Shown: positions 35,920-47,473, counted from the stretch's first letter. The stretch: DNA of 64,000 bases from Liquorilactobacillus mali KCTC 3596 = DSM 20444 (GCF_000260415.1 NZ_BACP01000036.1:41011-105010), one strand, 5' to 3'. The notes: generated by a model from the letters alone, not told the origin. Translations and numbers: made by a program.

Positions 35920-37278
35920 ATGAATACACACATTACGAAAGAAAAAAGAACAATTATCACAATCATTCTACTTCTAGTGACATTTCTCACATTAGCTAGT
36001 CAAACAATGATGGTCACTGCTTTACCTGTTATTCAAAAAGTAATGAATGTTTCTTTAAATAATGTTCAGTGGCTGACCACTGGCTATATCTTAATCATTG
36101 GAATTGTCACACCACTGTCGTCTAATTTATATGATAAGTACTCCAATAGGCAGTTATTTTTAGTAACAACCGGTATCTTTATTCTTGGTACTATTTTAGG
36201 TTCTTTAGCTACCAGTTTTCTTACCTTGTTGATTGCTCGTATTCTTCAAGCATGCGCCGGTGGAATAGTCATGTCCTTCCAGATGACCACCATGGTGACT
36301 ATCTATCCTCCAGAAAAGAGAGGTACCGTTCTAGGATTGTCTGGCCTGGTAATTGCCTCTGGGCCAGCAATTGGACCAACAATTTCCGGTATTATTTTGC
36401 ATTTTTTAAATTGGCGCTTTCTTTTTATTCTTGTACTGCCACTTGTTCTTTTGCTTTGGTTGATCGCCTTCTTTTATTTTCCTAATTATTCACAAAAAAA
36501 AGATGTCAAAATCGACATCCTATCTGTATTTCTCTCACTCGTTGGAGCAACTTTGTCTCTGGCAAGCCTCACATTGTATGAGCAAAACTATCTACTTGCT
36601 GGGCTCATGCTGATTATTGGTATTTTCTTATTAACAATCTTCTACAAGCGCCAATTGCTACTCACTCAACCTGTTCTTAAAGTTCAAATACTCAAAGTCC
36701 GCTCTTTCAGTTTGCTGACAGTGATTGGGCTGCTTGCCTTCATGGTACTCATTGGCACAGAACAGATTATTCCAATTTTTGTGGAAAATGTTCAGGGATT
36801 GAACAGCATGCAAGCTGGTTTCATTCTGTTACCTGGCGCAGTTTTAAACGCACTCTTTGCAGCACTAGCAGGTCGCTACTACGATAGCCATGGTCCTAAG
36901 CATCTATTATACATGGGTGTCTTATTAATGCTGATTGCGACGATTCCATTGGTCTCGTTGACAGAAACAACACCTACTTGGCTGATAACCTCCGCCTACC
37001 TTGTTCGAATGATTGGCAATTCATTAGTCTTTGCACCGGCAATGTCAGAAGCCTTCAAAGATATCATTCTAACAGATATTAGTCACGCATCGGCTCTGAA
37101 TAATACTTTCCGACAAGTTGCTGCTGCTGTATCGACGACCATAATGATTGTAATTGCGGATATACCCAGCTCATTTACACTTGGTACGCGCCTATCAATT
37201 TGGTTCACAGTCGTACTTCTACTCTTAATGCTATATATTATAAAAATTTATTTGAAAACTGCTAGTCAACAAAATTAA
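35920..37278 (+). CDS. MFS drug exporter of the DHA2 (14-helix) type
   Basis: A 452-residue membrane protein with about 14 helices. LPVIQKVMNVS, QWLTTGYILIIGIVTPLSS and the motif C region GLVIASGPAIGPTISGIIL (helix 5, antiporter signature) place it in the EmrB/QacA group of proton-driven exporters. The ATG at 35920 is preceded by AAAGGAA; the longer frame upstream adds 28 unconserved residues. A paralogue is at 53678-55096. The 3' end overlaps the convergent dehydrogenase gene by 17 bases. Substrate unknown. Confidence 0.88.
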   Translation: MNTHITKEKRTIITIILLLVTFLTLASQTMMVTALPVIQKVMNVSLNNVQWLTTGYILIIGIVTPLSSNLYDKYSNRQLFLVTTGIFILGTILGSLATSFLTLLIARILQACAGGIVMSFQMTTMVTIYPPEKRGTVLGLSGLVIASGPAIGPTISGIILHFLNWRFLFILVLPLVLLLWLIAFFYFPNYSQKKDVKIDILSVFLSLVGATLSLASLTLYEQNYLLAGLMLIIGIFLLTIFYKRQLLLTQPVLKVQILKVRSFSLLTVIGLLAFMVLIGTEQIIPIFVENVQGLNSMQAGFILLPGAVLNALFAALAGRYYDSHGPKHLLYMGVLLMLIATIPLVSLTETTPTWLITSAYLVRMIGNSLVFAPAMSEAFKDIILTDISHASALNNTFRQVAAAVSTTIMIVIADIPSSFTLGTRLSIWFTVVLLLLMLYIIKIYLKTASQQN

Positions 37279-38242
37279 AGACTTTTTCACTTTGGCCCTC
37301 AAAAAAAGATGTTACATTTTGACAAGATATTCGCTGTAGAGATGCCATTGAATCCTGTGAGTAAAAAGCTGTATGTGGAGAAATTATTATATTATTCCTC
37401 TGCAGCAAAGGATTATTGACTAAATCAGGTGTCTCACTTTCTAACACATCAAGTGCAGCACCTCGAATTATACCATTGTCAATTGCCATTAAAAGTCCTG
37501 TTTCATCAACTGTTTCACCTCTTGAAACATTGATGAAGTAAGGCTTTTTTTGCGCCATTTTTTTGAAAATATCAATGTTAAAAAAGTGATAGTTTTCAGA
37601 TGTTGCTCTCATATGGTTAGATACAATATCAGCCATCGTCAACAGTTCATTCGCAGTTACAAATTTTATACCATCTTTTATTGTTCCAGCACCCATATGT
37701 CCACTGTATGCTATTACTTGCATTCCCAAGGCACTTGCCATCTTAGCAACCGCTGCACCAATTCGACCATAGCCAAAGATTCCTAAAGTCATTCGTGAAA
37801 GCCTAGGTTGAGCCATAAAAGCGTCGTACTCCCATCGATGCTCTTCACTCACAAGTTTGTCGTATTGTTTCAATCTTTTTACTAATGCAAGCATTAACGA
37901 AATTGTAAATTCAGCAACATCCTGCGTACAGTACTCTCCGATTGCACAGACTCTGACTCTTCTTTTCTGTGCCAACTGCAAGTCAATTTTTTCATAGCCA
38001 ACTGCACTAACAGATATTAGTTTTAATTTTGGTGCTGCATCAAGTATTTTCTTATTGATTGGTAAAAAAGCCGTAATCAGCGCATCAGTATCCTTAAGTT
38101 CTTTAAAAAAGGCTGATTGTTCTTTCAAATCATAGGGTTGTGTCACAACTATCCAGTCTGGATGATTCTTTTTTAACAATTTTATCTCGACCGCATTATC
38201 CTTTTGCATTATTTCTTTAAAGTCAGAAATCATCACTTTCAT
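37262..38242 (-). CDS. D-isomer specific 2-hydroxyacid dehydrogenase
   Basis: A 326-residue NAD-dependent reductase of 2-oxoacids. The C-terminal half has the nucleotide-binding GIFGYGRIGAAVA, INVSRGETVDE (Arg), and a SPHTAFYS catalytic His near the end, with AALDVLESETPD (Glu) between. The acid substrate cannot be named; it is not the classic D-lactate dehydrogenase by its N-terminus. Start is the ATG at 38242 after AGGGG. Its last 17 bases overlap the MFS gene on the other strand, so there is no space for a terminator between them. Confidence 0.85.
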   Translation of the reverse strand: MKVMISDFKEIMQKDNAVEIKLLKKNHPDWIVVTQPYDLKEQSAFFKELKDTDALITAFLPINKKILDAAPKLKLISVSAVGYEKIDLQLAQKRRVRVCAIGEYCTQDVAEFTISLMLALVKRLKQYDKLVSEEHRWEYDAFMAQPRLSRMTLGIFGYGRIGAAVAKMASALGMQVIAYSGHMGAGTIKDGIKFVTANELLTMADIVSNHMRATSENYHFFNIDIFKKMAQKKPYFINVSRGETVDETGLLMAIDNGIIRGAALDVLESETPDLVNNPLLQRNNIIISPHTAFYSQDSMASLQRISCQNVTSFFEGQSEKVFNFVD

Positions 38243-38344
38243 TTGAACACCCCTGCTTTTTATCAAATATACATCTTAAAAGCATTCTATCATCGCATTT
38301 ATACATTTCAAAGCCAAAATATACATTTTCAGAAAAAGCTATAT

Positions 38345-38379
38345 AAAAAAAGAATCTGTCATTTTTTTTGACAGATTCT
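38345..38379 (-). terminator. Terminator of queH
   Basis: AGAATCTGTCA/TGACAGATTCT perfect eleven-base stem (38351-38361 with 38369-38379), then seven T on the minus strand. Confidence 0.9.
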
Positions 38380-38418
38380 AAAGTTATAAAGCCTTTTTTG
38401 TTCGAAAAAAACAACTAT

Positions 38419-39198
38419 CTACTTTAAAGTTTGATTTTCTTTTTCTTGATATACAAATTTAATATCTGCAAACTCTTTTGCTGCATCCTTACCCTTTAAA
38501 TATGCCAAAGCTTCTCTTCTCGTCTTTGACAAATCAATTCCCTGAGCTTTTGCAGCAAAAATACAACCGCAATAACATTGGCGATAAACGTCGTATTCTC
38601 GGCACATTTCCACAGAACGCCGATAGCCATTATTTTTCTTAAAATCGCTAGGTAAATACATAGTATTATAAAAATTTTGAACTTCTATTCCAACACTATT
38701 AACTACCTGTGAGTTCTTATGTGGACTAATTGTTAGTGCACTTCCAAAGTAATCAAAGCCTAGTTCCACGGCTTTTGCAGCAACTAAATCCAATCTGTAA
38801 CTAAAACATGCTCGGCATCTTTGCCCACCTTCTGGTTCTTTTTCAAGCCCCCTGACTGCCAAAAAGTACTCTTGCGGTTCGTATGGCGCTGCAATAAACT
38901 GCACATTATTGCCAGTTCTTTGGTTAAAATCGCTAATGAATTTCTGCTGAACATACTCTCTTCGCTGGTACTCTGCTCGCGGATGAATGTTCGAATTTGC
39001 ATAATAGACTGTTACATCAGCATACTGCGTTAAGTACTCTAAAGTATAGGTACTACATGGTGCACAGCAACTATGTAATAAAATTGATGGTCTGTTAGCA
39101 TTTCTTTGCCAATTTGCAACCATCTTTTGGAGTATCTTATCATAATTAATTTTTTGATTTGGATTCATTTTATCTAAAATTTCATGTAAATCGATCAT
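38419..39198 (-). CDS. queH: Epoxyqueuosine reductase QueH (DUF208)
   Basis: Catalyses the last step of queuosine synthesis in tRNA, reducing epoxyqueuosine. The 259 residues hold all the cysteine sets of the family: SCCAPCSTYTLEYL about residue 45, GGQRCRACFSYRL about 125 and the CREYDVYRQCYCGC cluster about 205, ligands for an iron-sulfur cluster and a metal site. It is unrelated in sequence to QueG. Start is the ATG at 39198, seven bases after GAGG. It stands alone with its own terminator. Confidence 0.92.
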   Translation of the reverse strand: MIDLHEILDKMNPNQKINYDKILQKMVANWQRNANRPSILLHSCCAPCSTYTLEYLTQYADVTVYYANSNIHPRAEYQRREYVQQKFISDFNQRTGNNVQFIAAPYEPQEYFLAVRGLEKEPEGGQRCRACFSYRLDLVAAKAVELGFDYFGSALTISPHKNSQVVNSVGIEVQNFYNTMYLPSDFKKNNGYRRSVEMCREYDVYRQCYCGCIFAAKAQGIDLSKTRREALAYLKGKDAAKEFADIKFVYQEKENQTLK

Positions 39199-39265
39199 CG
39201 TATAACCTCGTAATAATTTTCTATGCACAGTATACTACTCTTGTGCACACATCACCAAGGTAATA

Positions 39266-40405
39266 TTAGTCTAATGCTACTGCCGCTGCAACTTTTTCAA
39301 ACATACTCTGTGCAATAATTTCACCCGCTGCCTTATTGACATGCATGTGGTCCCCCAAATCATACTGCTTAAGCAACCGTAAACTATTATCTTCAACTAA
39401 TTCTGCAGTATTAAGCAATTCATTTTTATATTTCTGCTGGAGAAGTTCGTTTAATTTTATTCTAGTTCTAATATTTTGCTCCACCATCGAAGTGTGAATT
39501 TCCCTTGTATGCCCAATTTCAAATGGCGTTACCGTACTTAGCATAAACTGGCTTTTTCCCATTTTTATCTGTTCACAGATGTGCTCAACTTCCGTAAAGA
39601 GCTCTTGAACCTTAACAAGTTGTTTTTGTGCCTCTTTGCTAAAGACAGGTAGTATTAAATCATTTAATCCCGCAAACATTAATACCAAACTTGGCTTATT
39701 TTGCAATACTTTAGGTAGAGTTTTCCTTGTTTTTACTCCAAATGTTGCAAACAAAGGTTCATCTTGTGGAGCATCATTGAGCATTCTCTGACCAGAGATT
39801 CCATAATTCAAAACAACCACCTTGCCTGGAAACTGTTTATACAGCAAAGCCATGAGACTATCACTAATATATCCCATTTCAACTAATGAATCCCCAATTA
39901 TGGAAATTACTTTTGCTTGATAGTCACTAAGTACTTCTACTTTGCTTAGACAAAACCAGCCTCGTCTAGCATCAATTGTTCGACGCAATGACGGACTTGT
40001 GTTAGCCTTTCTGACGATTACCGCATTCGTCATTGATGTGTCATAGGTATTAGCAAAATCCATATATTTTTGGGACCTATTACTAACTAGTTTTAAAAAA
40101 ATTTTCATCCCTGATTGAATCACAAAATCCAATGAATCGGTAATTATAGTTGTCCCCTTCTTTATAACAACAGCCTTTTTGCCATCAAAACATACCCTGT
40201 GTTTCACGTGGAACTTCTCATCTGTACTAAAACTTACTTCATCAAACACAATATCTTTATCACCATATAAATTTGACAACTCAAATCTGACAGCATTGCC
40301 ACTAACGTTCAAAGTCATTTGAATCATTTCTGTTAATTCAGCCATTTTAAAAGGCAAAGTTGAAAAATCACTGCATTCATGTACCCAAGCAGTTTGCCAT
40401 TCCAT
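39266..40405 (-). CDS. Two-domain SGNH/GDSL hydrolase
   Basis: A 379-residue protein. Residues 1 to about 150 form a beta-rich N-terminal domain; the rest is an SGNH hydrolase with block I ISIIGDSLVEMG (Ser), block II NYGISGQRML, block III FAGLNDL (Asn) and block V GDHMHVN (Asp and His). There is no signal peptide, so the enzyme acts in the cytoplasm. Substrate is probably an acyl or acetyl ester on a sugar, inferred only from relatives. I chose the ATG at 40405, eight bases after AAGG, rather than the upstream GTG. Confidence 0.82.
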   Translation of the reverse strand: MEWQTAWVHECSDFSTLPFKMAELTEMIQMTLNVSGNAVRFELSNLYGDKDIVFDEVSFSTDEKFHVKHRVCFDGKKAVVIKKGTTIITDSLDFVIQSGMKIFLKLVSNRSQKYMDFANTYDTSMTNAVIVRKANTSPSLRRTIDARRGWFCLSKVEVLSDYQAKVISIIGDSLVEMGYISDSLMALLYKQFPGKVVVLNYGISGQRMLNDAPQDEPLFATFGVKTRKTLPKVLQNKPSLVLMFAGLNDLILPVFSKEAQKQLVKVQELFTEVEHICEQIKMGKSQFMLSTVTPFEIGHTREIHTSMVEQNIRTRIKLNELLQQKYKNELLNTAELVEDNSLRLLKQYDLGDHMHVNKAAGEIIAQSMFEKVAAAVALD

Positions 40406-40459
40406 TTTATCCACCTTCTTTTAATCTCTGCTCGCAGCCTATTTTAGGCTAGAATATGT

Positions 40460-40625
40460 GGGAGTGTGACACAAATTGGTAAAACTTGAGCACCAACATG
40501 AAAGTTACAAACATAGTGAGTCTTTGCTGTGCATAGTTAGACAGAGCATTTTGATCATGGAATACGTTTATGCAGAATAAAGAGGCTGGTTCAAAATTTG
40601 GCTTTTGACCCAGTCCCTTCATAAA
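40460..40625 (+). repeat. Dispersed structured intergenic repeat, copy 2
   Basis: Starts GGGAGTGTGACACAAATTGG and matches copy 1 at 7882 base for base in long blocks, including the GGAATACGTTTATGCAGAAT core at 40559-40578. The hairpin that follows (AAG-GGCTGG-TCAAAA with TTTTGA-CCAGTCC-CTT) has different bases from copy 1 but pairs equally. It lies between the SGNH gene start and the lplA end. Confidence 0.75.
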
Positions 40626-40644
40626 TGACTCATAGCCGCTAGTC

Positions 40645-41658
40645 TTATCCAGCTAGCAAATCAATTATTTCTTGCTCGGGAATACCTTGGAAATATTGAT
40701 TCAAGTTGCTGTTAAGCAGCCTTGCCTCTAATTCTGACTTACCAAAAATACTACCAGAAAGCTTGGATTCAAGCTCGCTTACATTATTTGTTCCGAAAAA
40801 GTCACCGTAAAACTTAATATTTTTGATTTTTCCTTTTTCAACAAAAATACGTGCATCAATCGTACCTCTTGTAAAGTGCTTACGCTTTTTGACAGTAAAC
40901 TTAGGTGATTTACCGTAGACCCAATCCCAATTACTGTAGTACTGTGCCTCGATTTCATCAATCTTCTTTTCATCTTCTGCTGTCAGTAGGTACTCATTTC
41001 CTTTTGCCTGCTCAATACTATCTACTCCTAAAACCTTCGTAATCAACAAATCCCGAAATTCCTCAGTCGTAATATTTTGATACTGTGGTAAAAGATATGG
41101 CCGTAAATTTGTAACACGGCTGCGTACCGATTTTATACCCTTAGATTGAATTTTATCTAGAGGCACCGTCAACGTTTTGGCAACCTCTGAAGTATCCACA
41201 TCTAACATCAACGTTCCATGTGAGAATGTTTTCCCTCCCCGAGTATACATTGCATTTCCAGAAAATTTCTTTCCATCAACCACAATGTCATTGCGTCCCG
41301 TCACTTCTGCATCTGTCACGCCCATGTCATGTAAAGCATCAACAATCGGAGAAACCATTTTCTTAAAGTCTCCAAATTCTTGGTTCTTGGAATCAACGAT
41401 AAAGCTGAAACACAGGTTTCCTAAATCTTGATACATCGCACCACCACCGGAAAGTCTTCTGGTAACAGTCACTCCATGTTCTTTGCAATAACTCTGATTG
41501 ACTTCCTCAAGGGTATTTTGATTTCTTCCAACAATTACGCAACGGTCCTCAATATAGAATAATACAACCGGTAATTTTAATCTGTCGCTATTCATCAAGT
41601 ACTGTTCAGTTGCCAGGTTTCGTCGGATATCGAATGTTTTCATTGCTACATATTGCAT
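40645..41658 (-). CDS. lplA: Lipoate-protein ligase LplA
   Basis: Attaches lipoate to the E2 subunit. The 337 residues show RRLSGGGAMYQDLGNLCFSF (about 70), KKFSGNAMY with the lipoyl-AMP lysine (about 130) and a C-terminal accessory domain (from about 245). Start is the ATG at 41658, nine bases after AGGAG; the ATG three codons upstream touches it. It is the last gene of the pdh operon, so modification enzyme and substrate are made together. Confidence 0.93.
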   Translation of the reverse strand: MQYVAMKTFDIRRNLATEQYLMNSDRLKLPVVLFYIEDRCVIVGRNQNTLEEVNQSYCKEHGVTVTRRLSGGGAMYQDLGNLCFSFIVDSKNQEFGDFKKMVSPIVDALHDMGVTDAEVTGRNDIVVDGKKFSGNAMYTRGGKTFSHGTLMLDVDTSEVAKTLTVPLDKIQSKGIKSVRSRVTNLRPYLLPQYQNITTEEFRDLLITKVLGVDSIEQAKGNEYLLTAEDEKKIDEIEAQYYSNWDWVYGKSPKFTVKKRKHFTRGTIDARIFVEKGKIKNIKFYGDFFGTNNVSELESKLSGSIFGKSELEARLLNSNLNQYFQGIPEQEIIDLLAG

Positions 41659-41670
41659 CAAAGTCATCTC

Positions 41671-43077
41671 CTAAATATTAATTGGTAGTCCCAGTGCAAT
41701 ATCAGTGGCATCCATGACAGCTTCACTGACACTAGGATGTGGATGAATTGTTAATGAAACATCTTCAATCGTTGCCCCAGTTTCAATTGCCAGTGTCAAT
41801 TCTGTAATCAAATCACTAGCATTAGGCCCAACAATTTGTGCTCCGACGATTGCCTGACTATCCTTTTCGAACACAAGACGTACAAATCCATTCGTGCTGC
41901 TCATTGAGATTGCACGTCCGTTAGCTGCAAACGGGAACTGTGCTTTCTTAACGTCAAGGCCTTGTTCCTTAGCTTCTGCTACTGTCAAACCAGTTGTTGC
42001 AATTTCACTATCTGTGTAACAGACAGCTGGCATAGCACGGTAATCTACAATTCCCTTAGAACCAGAGATTGCCTCTGCTGCAATTTTCCCTTCGTAACTA
42101 GCTTTATGTGCTAACGCGGCTCCAGGTATAACATCACCAACTGCATAGATATTGTCAATACTTGTTCTACATTGTGCATCAACCTCAATTAGTCCGCGAT
42201 CCCCGATTTTTACACCAATATGTTCCAAACCTAAATCTGCGGTATTTGGTTTACGTCCCACACAAACAATGCAGTAATCGGCTGCTAATTCCTTTTCTTC
42301 GCCATTAACATCAAATTTAATTTTAACCCCCTTATCAGTCTGTTCTGACATTTTTGCGACCGCATTGGTATAAATATCAACATGTTGACCACTAAAATGG
42401 TGTTCAACAACTGACACCAAGTCTTTTTCGTAATTGGCTAAAATTCGATCTGCTCCCTCAAGGATAGAAACATGTGCTCCTAAATTTGCATATGCAGAAG
42501 CCAGCTCACATCCAATGTAACCTCCACCAACCACTATCAAATTTTTAGGCACTTCTTGAAGTGCTAAGGCTCCGGTTGAGTCCAGAACCCTTCCTTTGAA
42601 TTTAAAATTAGGAATTTCAATTGGATGACTCCCAGTAGCAATAATCAAATTGTTAAAGCTATATGTCTGGGCAGAATCATCTGTCATCACACGCAAGCTA
42701 TGATCATCTTTCAAAAAAGCACTACCCCAAATTACATCGATATGGTGCTTCTTGAATAGTCCAGCCACACCACCTGTTAATTTATCAACTACACTTTCTT
42801 GTTTCCACTTCTGTGTTTGCTTGAAATCCAGCGTTGCTGCTGTGACACGCAAACCCATTTCAGATGAGTTCATTGCTCTTTGATAACGATGAGCCGCCTC
42901 AATCAATGCCTTTGAGGGAATACAACCAACGTTCAAACACACTCCACCAATATATTCTTTCTCAATGACCGTAACTTTTTGTCCCTTTTCTGCTGCTCTA
43001 ATTGCGGCAACGTAACCACCAGGTCCAGCACCTATCACAACCGTGTCAAGTTCAATTGCAAAATCTCCAACTACCAT
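41671..43077 (-). CDS. lpdA: Dihydrolipoyl dehydrogenase, PDH E3
   Basis: Reoxidises dihydrolipoamide with FAD and NAD. The 468 residues show VVIGAGPGGYVAAIRAAE, redox cysteines in GGVCLNVGCIPSKALIEA, NAD motif VVGGGYIGCELASAYA, YAVGDV and the C-terminal HPHPSVSEAV catalytic His. There is no fused lipoyl domain. Operon position follows E2 by four bases. Confidence 0.96.
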   Translation of the reverse strand: MVVGDFAIELDTVVIGAGPGGYVAAIRAAEKGQKVTVIEKEYIGGVCLNVGCIPSKALIEAAHRYQRAMNSSEMGLRVTAATLDFKQTQKWKQESVVDKLTGGVAGLFKKHHIDVIWGSAFLKDDHSLRVMTDDSAQTYSFNNLIIATGSHPIEIPNFKFKGRVLDSTGALALQEVPKNLIVVGGGYIGCELASAYANLGAHVSILEGADRILANYEKDLVSVVEHHFSGQHVDIYTNAVAKMSEQTDKGVKIKFDVNGEEKELAADYCIVCVGRKPNTADLGLEHIGVKIGDRGLIEVDAQCRTSIDNIYAVGDVIPGAALAHKASYEGKIAAEAISGSKGIVDYRAMPAVCYTDSEIATTGLTVAEAKEQGLDVKKAQFPFAANGRAISMSSTNGFVRLVFEKDSQAIVGAQIVGPNASDLITELTLAIETGATIEDVSLTIHPHPSVSEAVMDATDIALGLPINI

Positions 43078-43081
43078 CTGC

Positions 43082-44407
43082 TCACCCCTCCATCAATAAC
43101 AATTCTGGTTCACTCAATAATTCACCTAAACGATTAAGTGCTTTTTGGGCCGTTGCCCCGTCAATAATACGATGATCGAATGAAAGTGAAAGTTTTAACA
43201 CATAAGCAACTTTGATTTCATCTTCCACCACAACTGCCTCTTTAGTAATCTTACCTAACCCTAGAATTGCAACCTCTGGCCAATTAATAATTGGTGTAAA
43301 GAGTCCGCCACCAATTGAGCCGATATTTGTAATCGACATCCCAGTATGTTTCATATCGTTGCTGGTGAGTTTACCATCTTTTGCTTTTTCTGTATTTTCT
43401 GTGATTTGTTTTGCTAATCCAAATAAACTCTTTTGATCAGCATTTTTGATATTAGGTACAAATAGACCTCTATCAGTATCCGTTGCAATTCCAACATTGA
43501 TATAGTCACGATATACAACTTCTTGGTTTTCCATGTCAACATATGAGTTAAAGATTGGGAATTCCTTCATGACAATTGACAATGCCTTAACAACATATGG
43601 TAAGAATGTGAGACGGACTTCTCGTTCAGCCGCCATTGTCTTGTACTGTTTACGATGATCCCATAATTTGTCGACCACAACATCATCAAAAACTGTAACA
43701 TGCGGAATTTCACTAACACTATTCACCATTGCTTTAGCTGTAGCCTTGCGGATTCCAGACATCTTTTCTCTAGTTTCTGGCCATTCTTGACTTGAGATTT
43801 GTGAATCTTTGCTTGCAGAACTTATTGCAGTTACACTCTCTGCCTCTTTTGTTTCTGCTGCCTCAGGCTTGTTTCCACCTTGCAAGAATGCATCGACATC
43901 CTCTTTAGTGACATGACCGTGGGAACCTGTCCCACTCAAATTTTTGATATCAACGCCTTTTTCCCTAGCATAGACACGTACTGCTGGCATTGCTAAGACA
44001 GGCAATGATCTATCGACCTCAGACATTTTAGGAGGAACCGTTTCCGTTTTATCCACTACGCTAGTTTCTGTTGTTGGTACCTTCTCTATTGCAGGAGAAG
44101 CTGGTGTCTGTTCAACAGATGTTTGTGGTGCTGCTGTTTCGGCGCCCTCGGTAACATTTCCTGCTCCTTCGACCTCAAACTCAACTAACACTTGCCCAAC
44201 TTCAGCAGTTTCACCTTCACCTACAAGAATATTCTTAACAGTTCCTGCCACAGGAGAAGGGATTTCTTCAACTGATTTATCATTTTCAATCTCTAATAAG
44301 TCATCATCTTCTTTTAGAACATCACCAACTTTTACATACCATTGTGCAACTGTTCCTTCTGAAATTCCTTCACCAATATCTGGCAACTTGAATTGATACG
44401 CACCCAT
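43082..44407 (-). CDS. pdhC: Dihydrolipoamide acetyltransferase, PDH E2
   Basis: Core of the complex. The 441 residues show one lipoyl domain (1-80, lipoyl lysine in [11 protein letters not shown]), a Ala/Pro/Thr/Val linker, the peripheral-subunit-binding domain (about 138-172, [16 protein letters not shown] to [11 protein letters not shown]), a second linker and the acyltransferase domain with [13 protein letters not shown] near the end. One lipoyl domain is on the low side of the family range. Co-transcribed with E1 and E3. Confidence 0.95.
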   Translation of the reverse strand: MGAYQFKLPDIGEGISEGTVAQWYVKVGDVLKEDDDLLEIENDKSVEEIPSPVAGTVKNILVGEGETAEVGQVLVEFEVEGAGNVTEGAETAAPQTSVEQTPASPAIEKVPTTETSVVDKTETVPPKMSEVDRSLPVLAMPAVRVYAREKGVDIKNLSGTGSHGHVTKEDVDAFLQGGNKPEAAETKEAESVTAISSASKDSQISSQEWPETREKMSGIRKATAKAMVNSVSEIPHVTVFDDVVVDKLWDHRKQYKTMAAEREVRLTFLPYVVKALSIVMKEFPIFNSYVDMENQEVVYRDYINVGIATDTDRGLFVPNIKNADQKSLFGLAKQITENTEKAKDGKLTSNDMKHTGMSITNIGSIGGGLFTPIINWPEVAILGLGKITKEAVVVEDEIKVAYVLKLSLSFDHRIIDGATAQKALNRLGELLSEPELLLMEG

Positions 44408-44418
44408 TTGCTCGCCTC

Positions 44419-45396
44419 CTAATATTCTAAAATCTCTTGCGCCTTTTCAACTACATCTTTCTTATTAGGAAGCCAATCACTCTCTGCTTCACTAAATGGA
44501 TAAGGTGTATTCGGTGCCGTAACACGTCCAATTGGTGCCTTTAAATATAAAATACCCCTTTCAGCAATAAGCGCTGCTACTTGAGAACCTACGCCTGCTT
44601 GTTTTGGTGCTTCTTGCACAATTACTGCTCGTCCAGTCTTCTTAACTGACTCCAAAATGGTTTCCTCATCAATTGGCGACACGGTTCTTAAATCTACCAC
44701 TTCTGCACTAACATTTTGTTTAGCCAATTCATCGCTTGCCTTGACTGCTTCTTGAACCATTGCACCATAAGCAATAATAGTCAGGTCTGTGCCTTCTTTT
44801 ACGATGTTAGCTTTGTCCAGAGGTACAGTATATTCTTCATCAGGTACTTCTGCTTTGATCGATCGATATAACTTCATATGCTCCAAAAATACAACTGGAT
44901 CATCGGAACGAATTGCTGAAATTAAGAGCCCTTTGGCATCATATGGATTACTTGGAATAACAACACGTAATCCTGGAATCTGTGCTACCAATCCTTCTAA
45001 ACTGTCAGCATGTAATTCCGGTGTGTGTACACCCCCACCAAAAGGAGCACGGATTGTAATTGGCATCTCACGTGTTCCACCTAATCGAAAGTGAATCCGC
45101 GAAATCTGTCCCGCGATTTGGTCCATTGCTTCAAAGACAAAACCAAAAAATTGAATTTCGGGTACTGGACGAAAACCTTCTAAAGCTAATCCAGCTGAAA
45201 GTCCGATAATTCCAGATTCAGCAAGGGGTGTATCAAAAACACGTTCCTCTCCATGCGTTGCCTGAAGATTTTCTGTGGCACGGAAGACCCCACCATTTTT
45301 CCCGACATCTTCACCAAAAACAAGGACTTTCTCATCTCTTGCCAGCTCCTGATCTAGCGCGTCAGTTATTGCTTTAATCATTGTCTTGTTCGCCAT
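44419..45396 (-). CDS. pdhB: Pyruvate dehydrogenase E1 component, beta subunit
   Basis: The 325-residue beta subunit with [34 protein letters not shown] (ThDP contacts) and [15 protein letters not shown] near the C-terminus. It pairs with PdhA (three bases upstream in the operon) to decarboxylate pyruvate. AAGGAGG before the ATG. Confidence 0.95.
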   Translation of the reverse strand: MANKTMIKAITDALDQELARDEKVLVFGEDVGKNGGVFRATENLQATHGEERVFDTPLAESGIIGLSAGLALEGFRPVPEIQFFGFVFEAMDQIAGQISRIHFRLGGTREMPITIRAPFGGGVHTPELHADSLEGLVAQIPGLRVVIPSNPYDAKGLLISAIRSDDPVVFLEHMKLYRSIKAEVPDEEYTVPLDKANIVKEGTDLTIIAYGAMVQEAVKASDELAKQNVSAEVVDLRTVSPIDEETILESVKKTGRAVIVQEAPKQAGVGSQVAALIAERGILYLKAPIGRVTAPNTPYPFSEAESDWLPNKKDVVEKAQEILEY

Positions 45397-45398
45397 AA

Positions 45399-46514
<1,116 letters not shown>

Positions 46515-46588
46515 TCATTATCAAGCAAAACATTCATTACAAGCATTGTTTACAAAACAACTTATTTCTTCCTCTCTAGAAGCATTTC

Positions 46589-46603
46589 TGTAAACCGCTT
46601 TCA
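46589..46603 (-). promoter_or_regulatory. cre-like element upstream of pdhA
   Basis: TGAAAGCGGTTTACA on the minus strand resembles a CcpA cre site but has one extra base relative to the 14-base consensus. It lies about 90 bases before the pdhA start. Weak call. The rest of the 342-base gap is AT-rich without clear signals. Confidence 0.3.
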
Positions 46604-46841
46604 TACTTATTTTAACGCCTTTTTTTCAATATTTAAACATTGTGATTACATGAACTTATTATGATATACAAGAACCATTTCTACAACAAATTTGCTACCC
46701 TAATTTTCATCAAATTATCATTTTTAAATCTATGGTTGTGATTTCAAACACATACTTTTTCGTAAATTTCTCCTACTAACTCTGTCGTTCCTCTGAAAAT
46801 TATTTTATTATTAATTTAATTAACCTAAGGGAGGTGTCCAT

Positions 46842-47075
46842 ATGTTATGGCTTTGGAAAAATGCATCCCCACTAGTTGCCCTCACAAGTCTTTTTTTCAT
46901 ACCAATATTACTGTTGAATCTTTGGGGACTATCAAGCGGTAGTCATCTCATTTACGGTGTCTTAATAATCATTGATTTTATTTACTTAAATCTCGAATCA
47001 ATTTTCATTGCAATTTTGGTAAGAAAAAAGCATCTAAAGAAAAATCTAGATGCTGATAGTAAAAAAGATGATTAA
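46842..47075 (+). CDS. Small membrane protein, unknown
   Basis: A 77-residue protein with two hydrophobic helices (about 10-32 and 37-62) and a charged Lys/Asp tail KKHLKKNLDADSKKDD. GGGAGGTG lies before the ATG, so translation is likely. No family recognised. It is divergent from pdhA and followed by decayed sequence. Confidence 0.6.
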   Translation: MLWLWKNASPLVALTSLFFIPILLLNLWGLSSGSHLIYGVLIIIDFIYLNLESIFIAILVRKKHLKKNLDADSKKDD

Positions 47076-47081
47076 CATTTT

Positions 47082-47473
47082 TTAATAAATTTTGCCTATT
47101 CTGTGGAGAAATAGACAAATAATTCCTATTTGAAGAGTGAATGTTATCGTATAAATTACCGCAATTTTATCCAGGTTAAGATCAGTAAATAAAAGGTCAT
47201 GGATGATCCCCTCAATTGGTGTGAGTGTCTGTGCCAGCACCATAGAAACTGTGAAAATCCTTCTTTGAAAATTTTTACTGATATTTATTTACTGATAGGT
47301 ATATTAAATGTTAAAAAACTAACAGCCCCTGCAAATGTCAGATATGTTAAATACAACAGTATGAACTCCCAAGAAGTTTTTGGAAAAATTAGCAACGGTG
47401 TGGAAATAATGAAAACAACAGTTCCACATAATAATGTTTTTTGCAGAAATACAAATATTGTTCCCATCTGCAA
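47082..47473 (-). pseudogene. Remnant of a polytopic membrane transporter
   Basis: Two minus-strand frames join into a membrane protein tail: QKTLLCGTVVFIISTPLL to LTFNIPISK, then after a frame change RRIFTVSMVLAQTLTPIEG and FTLQIGIICLFLHRIGKIY before the stop at 47082. The pattern of helix and short loop looks like the C-terminal part of an MFS-type exporter. No start or N-terminal half remains. Confidence 0.5.
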
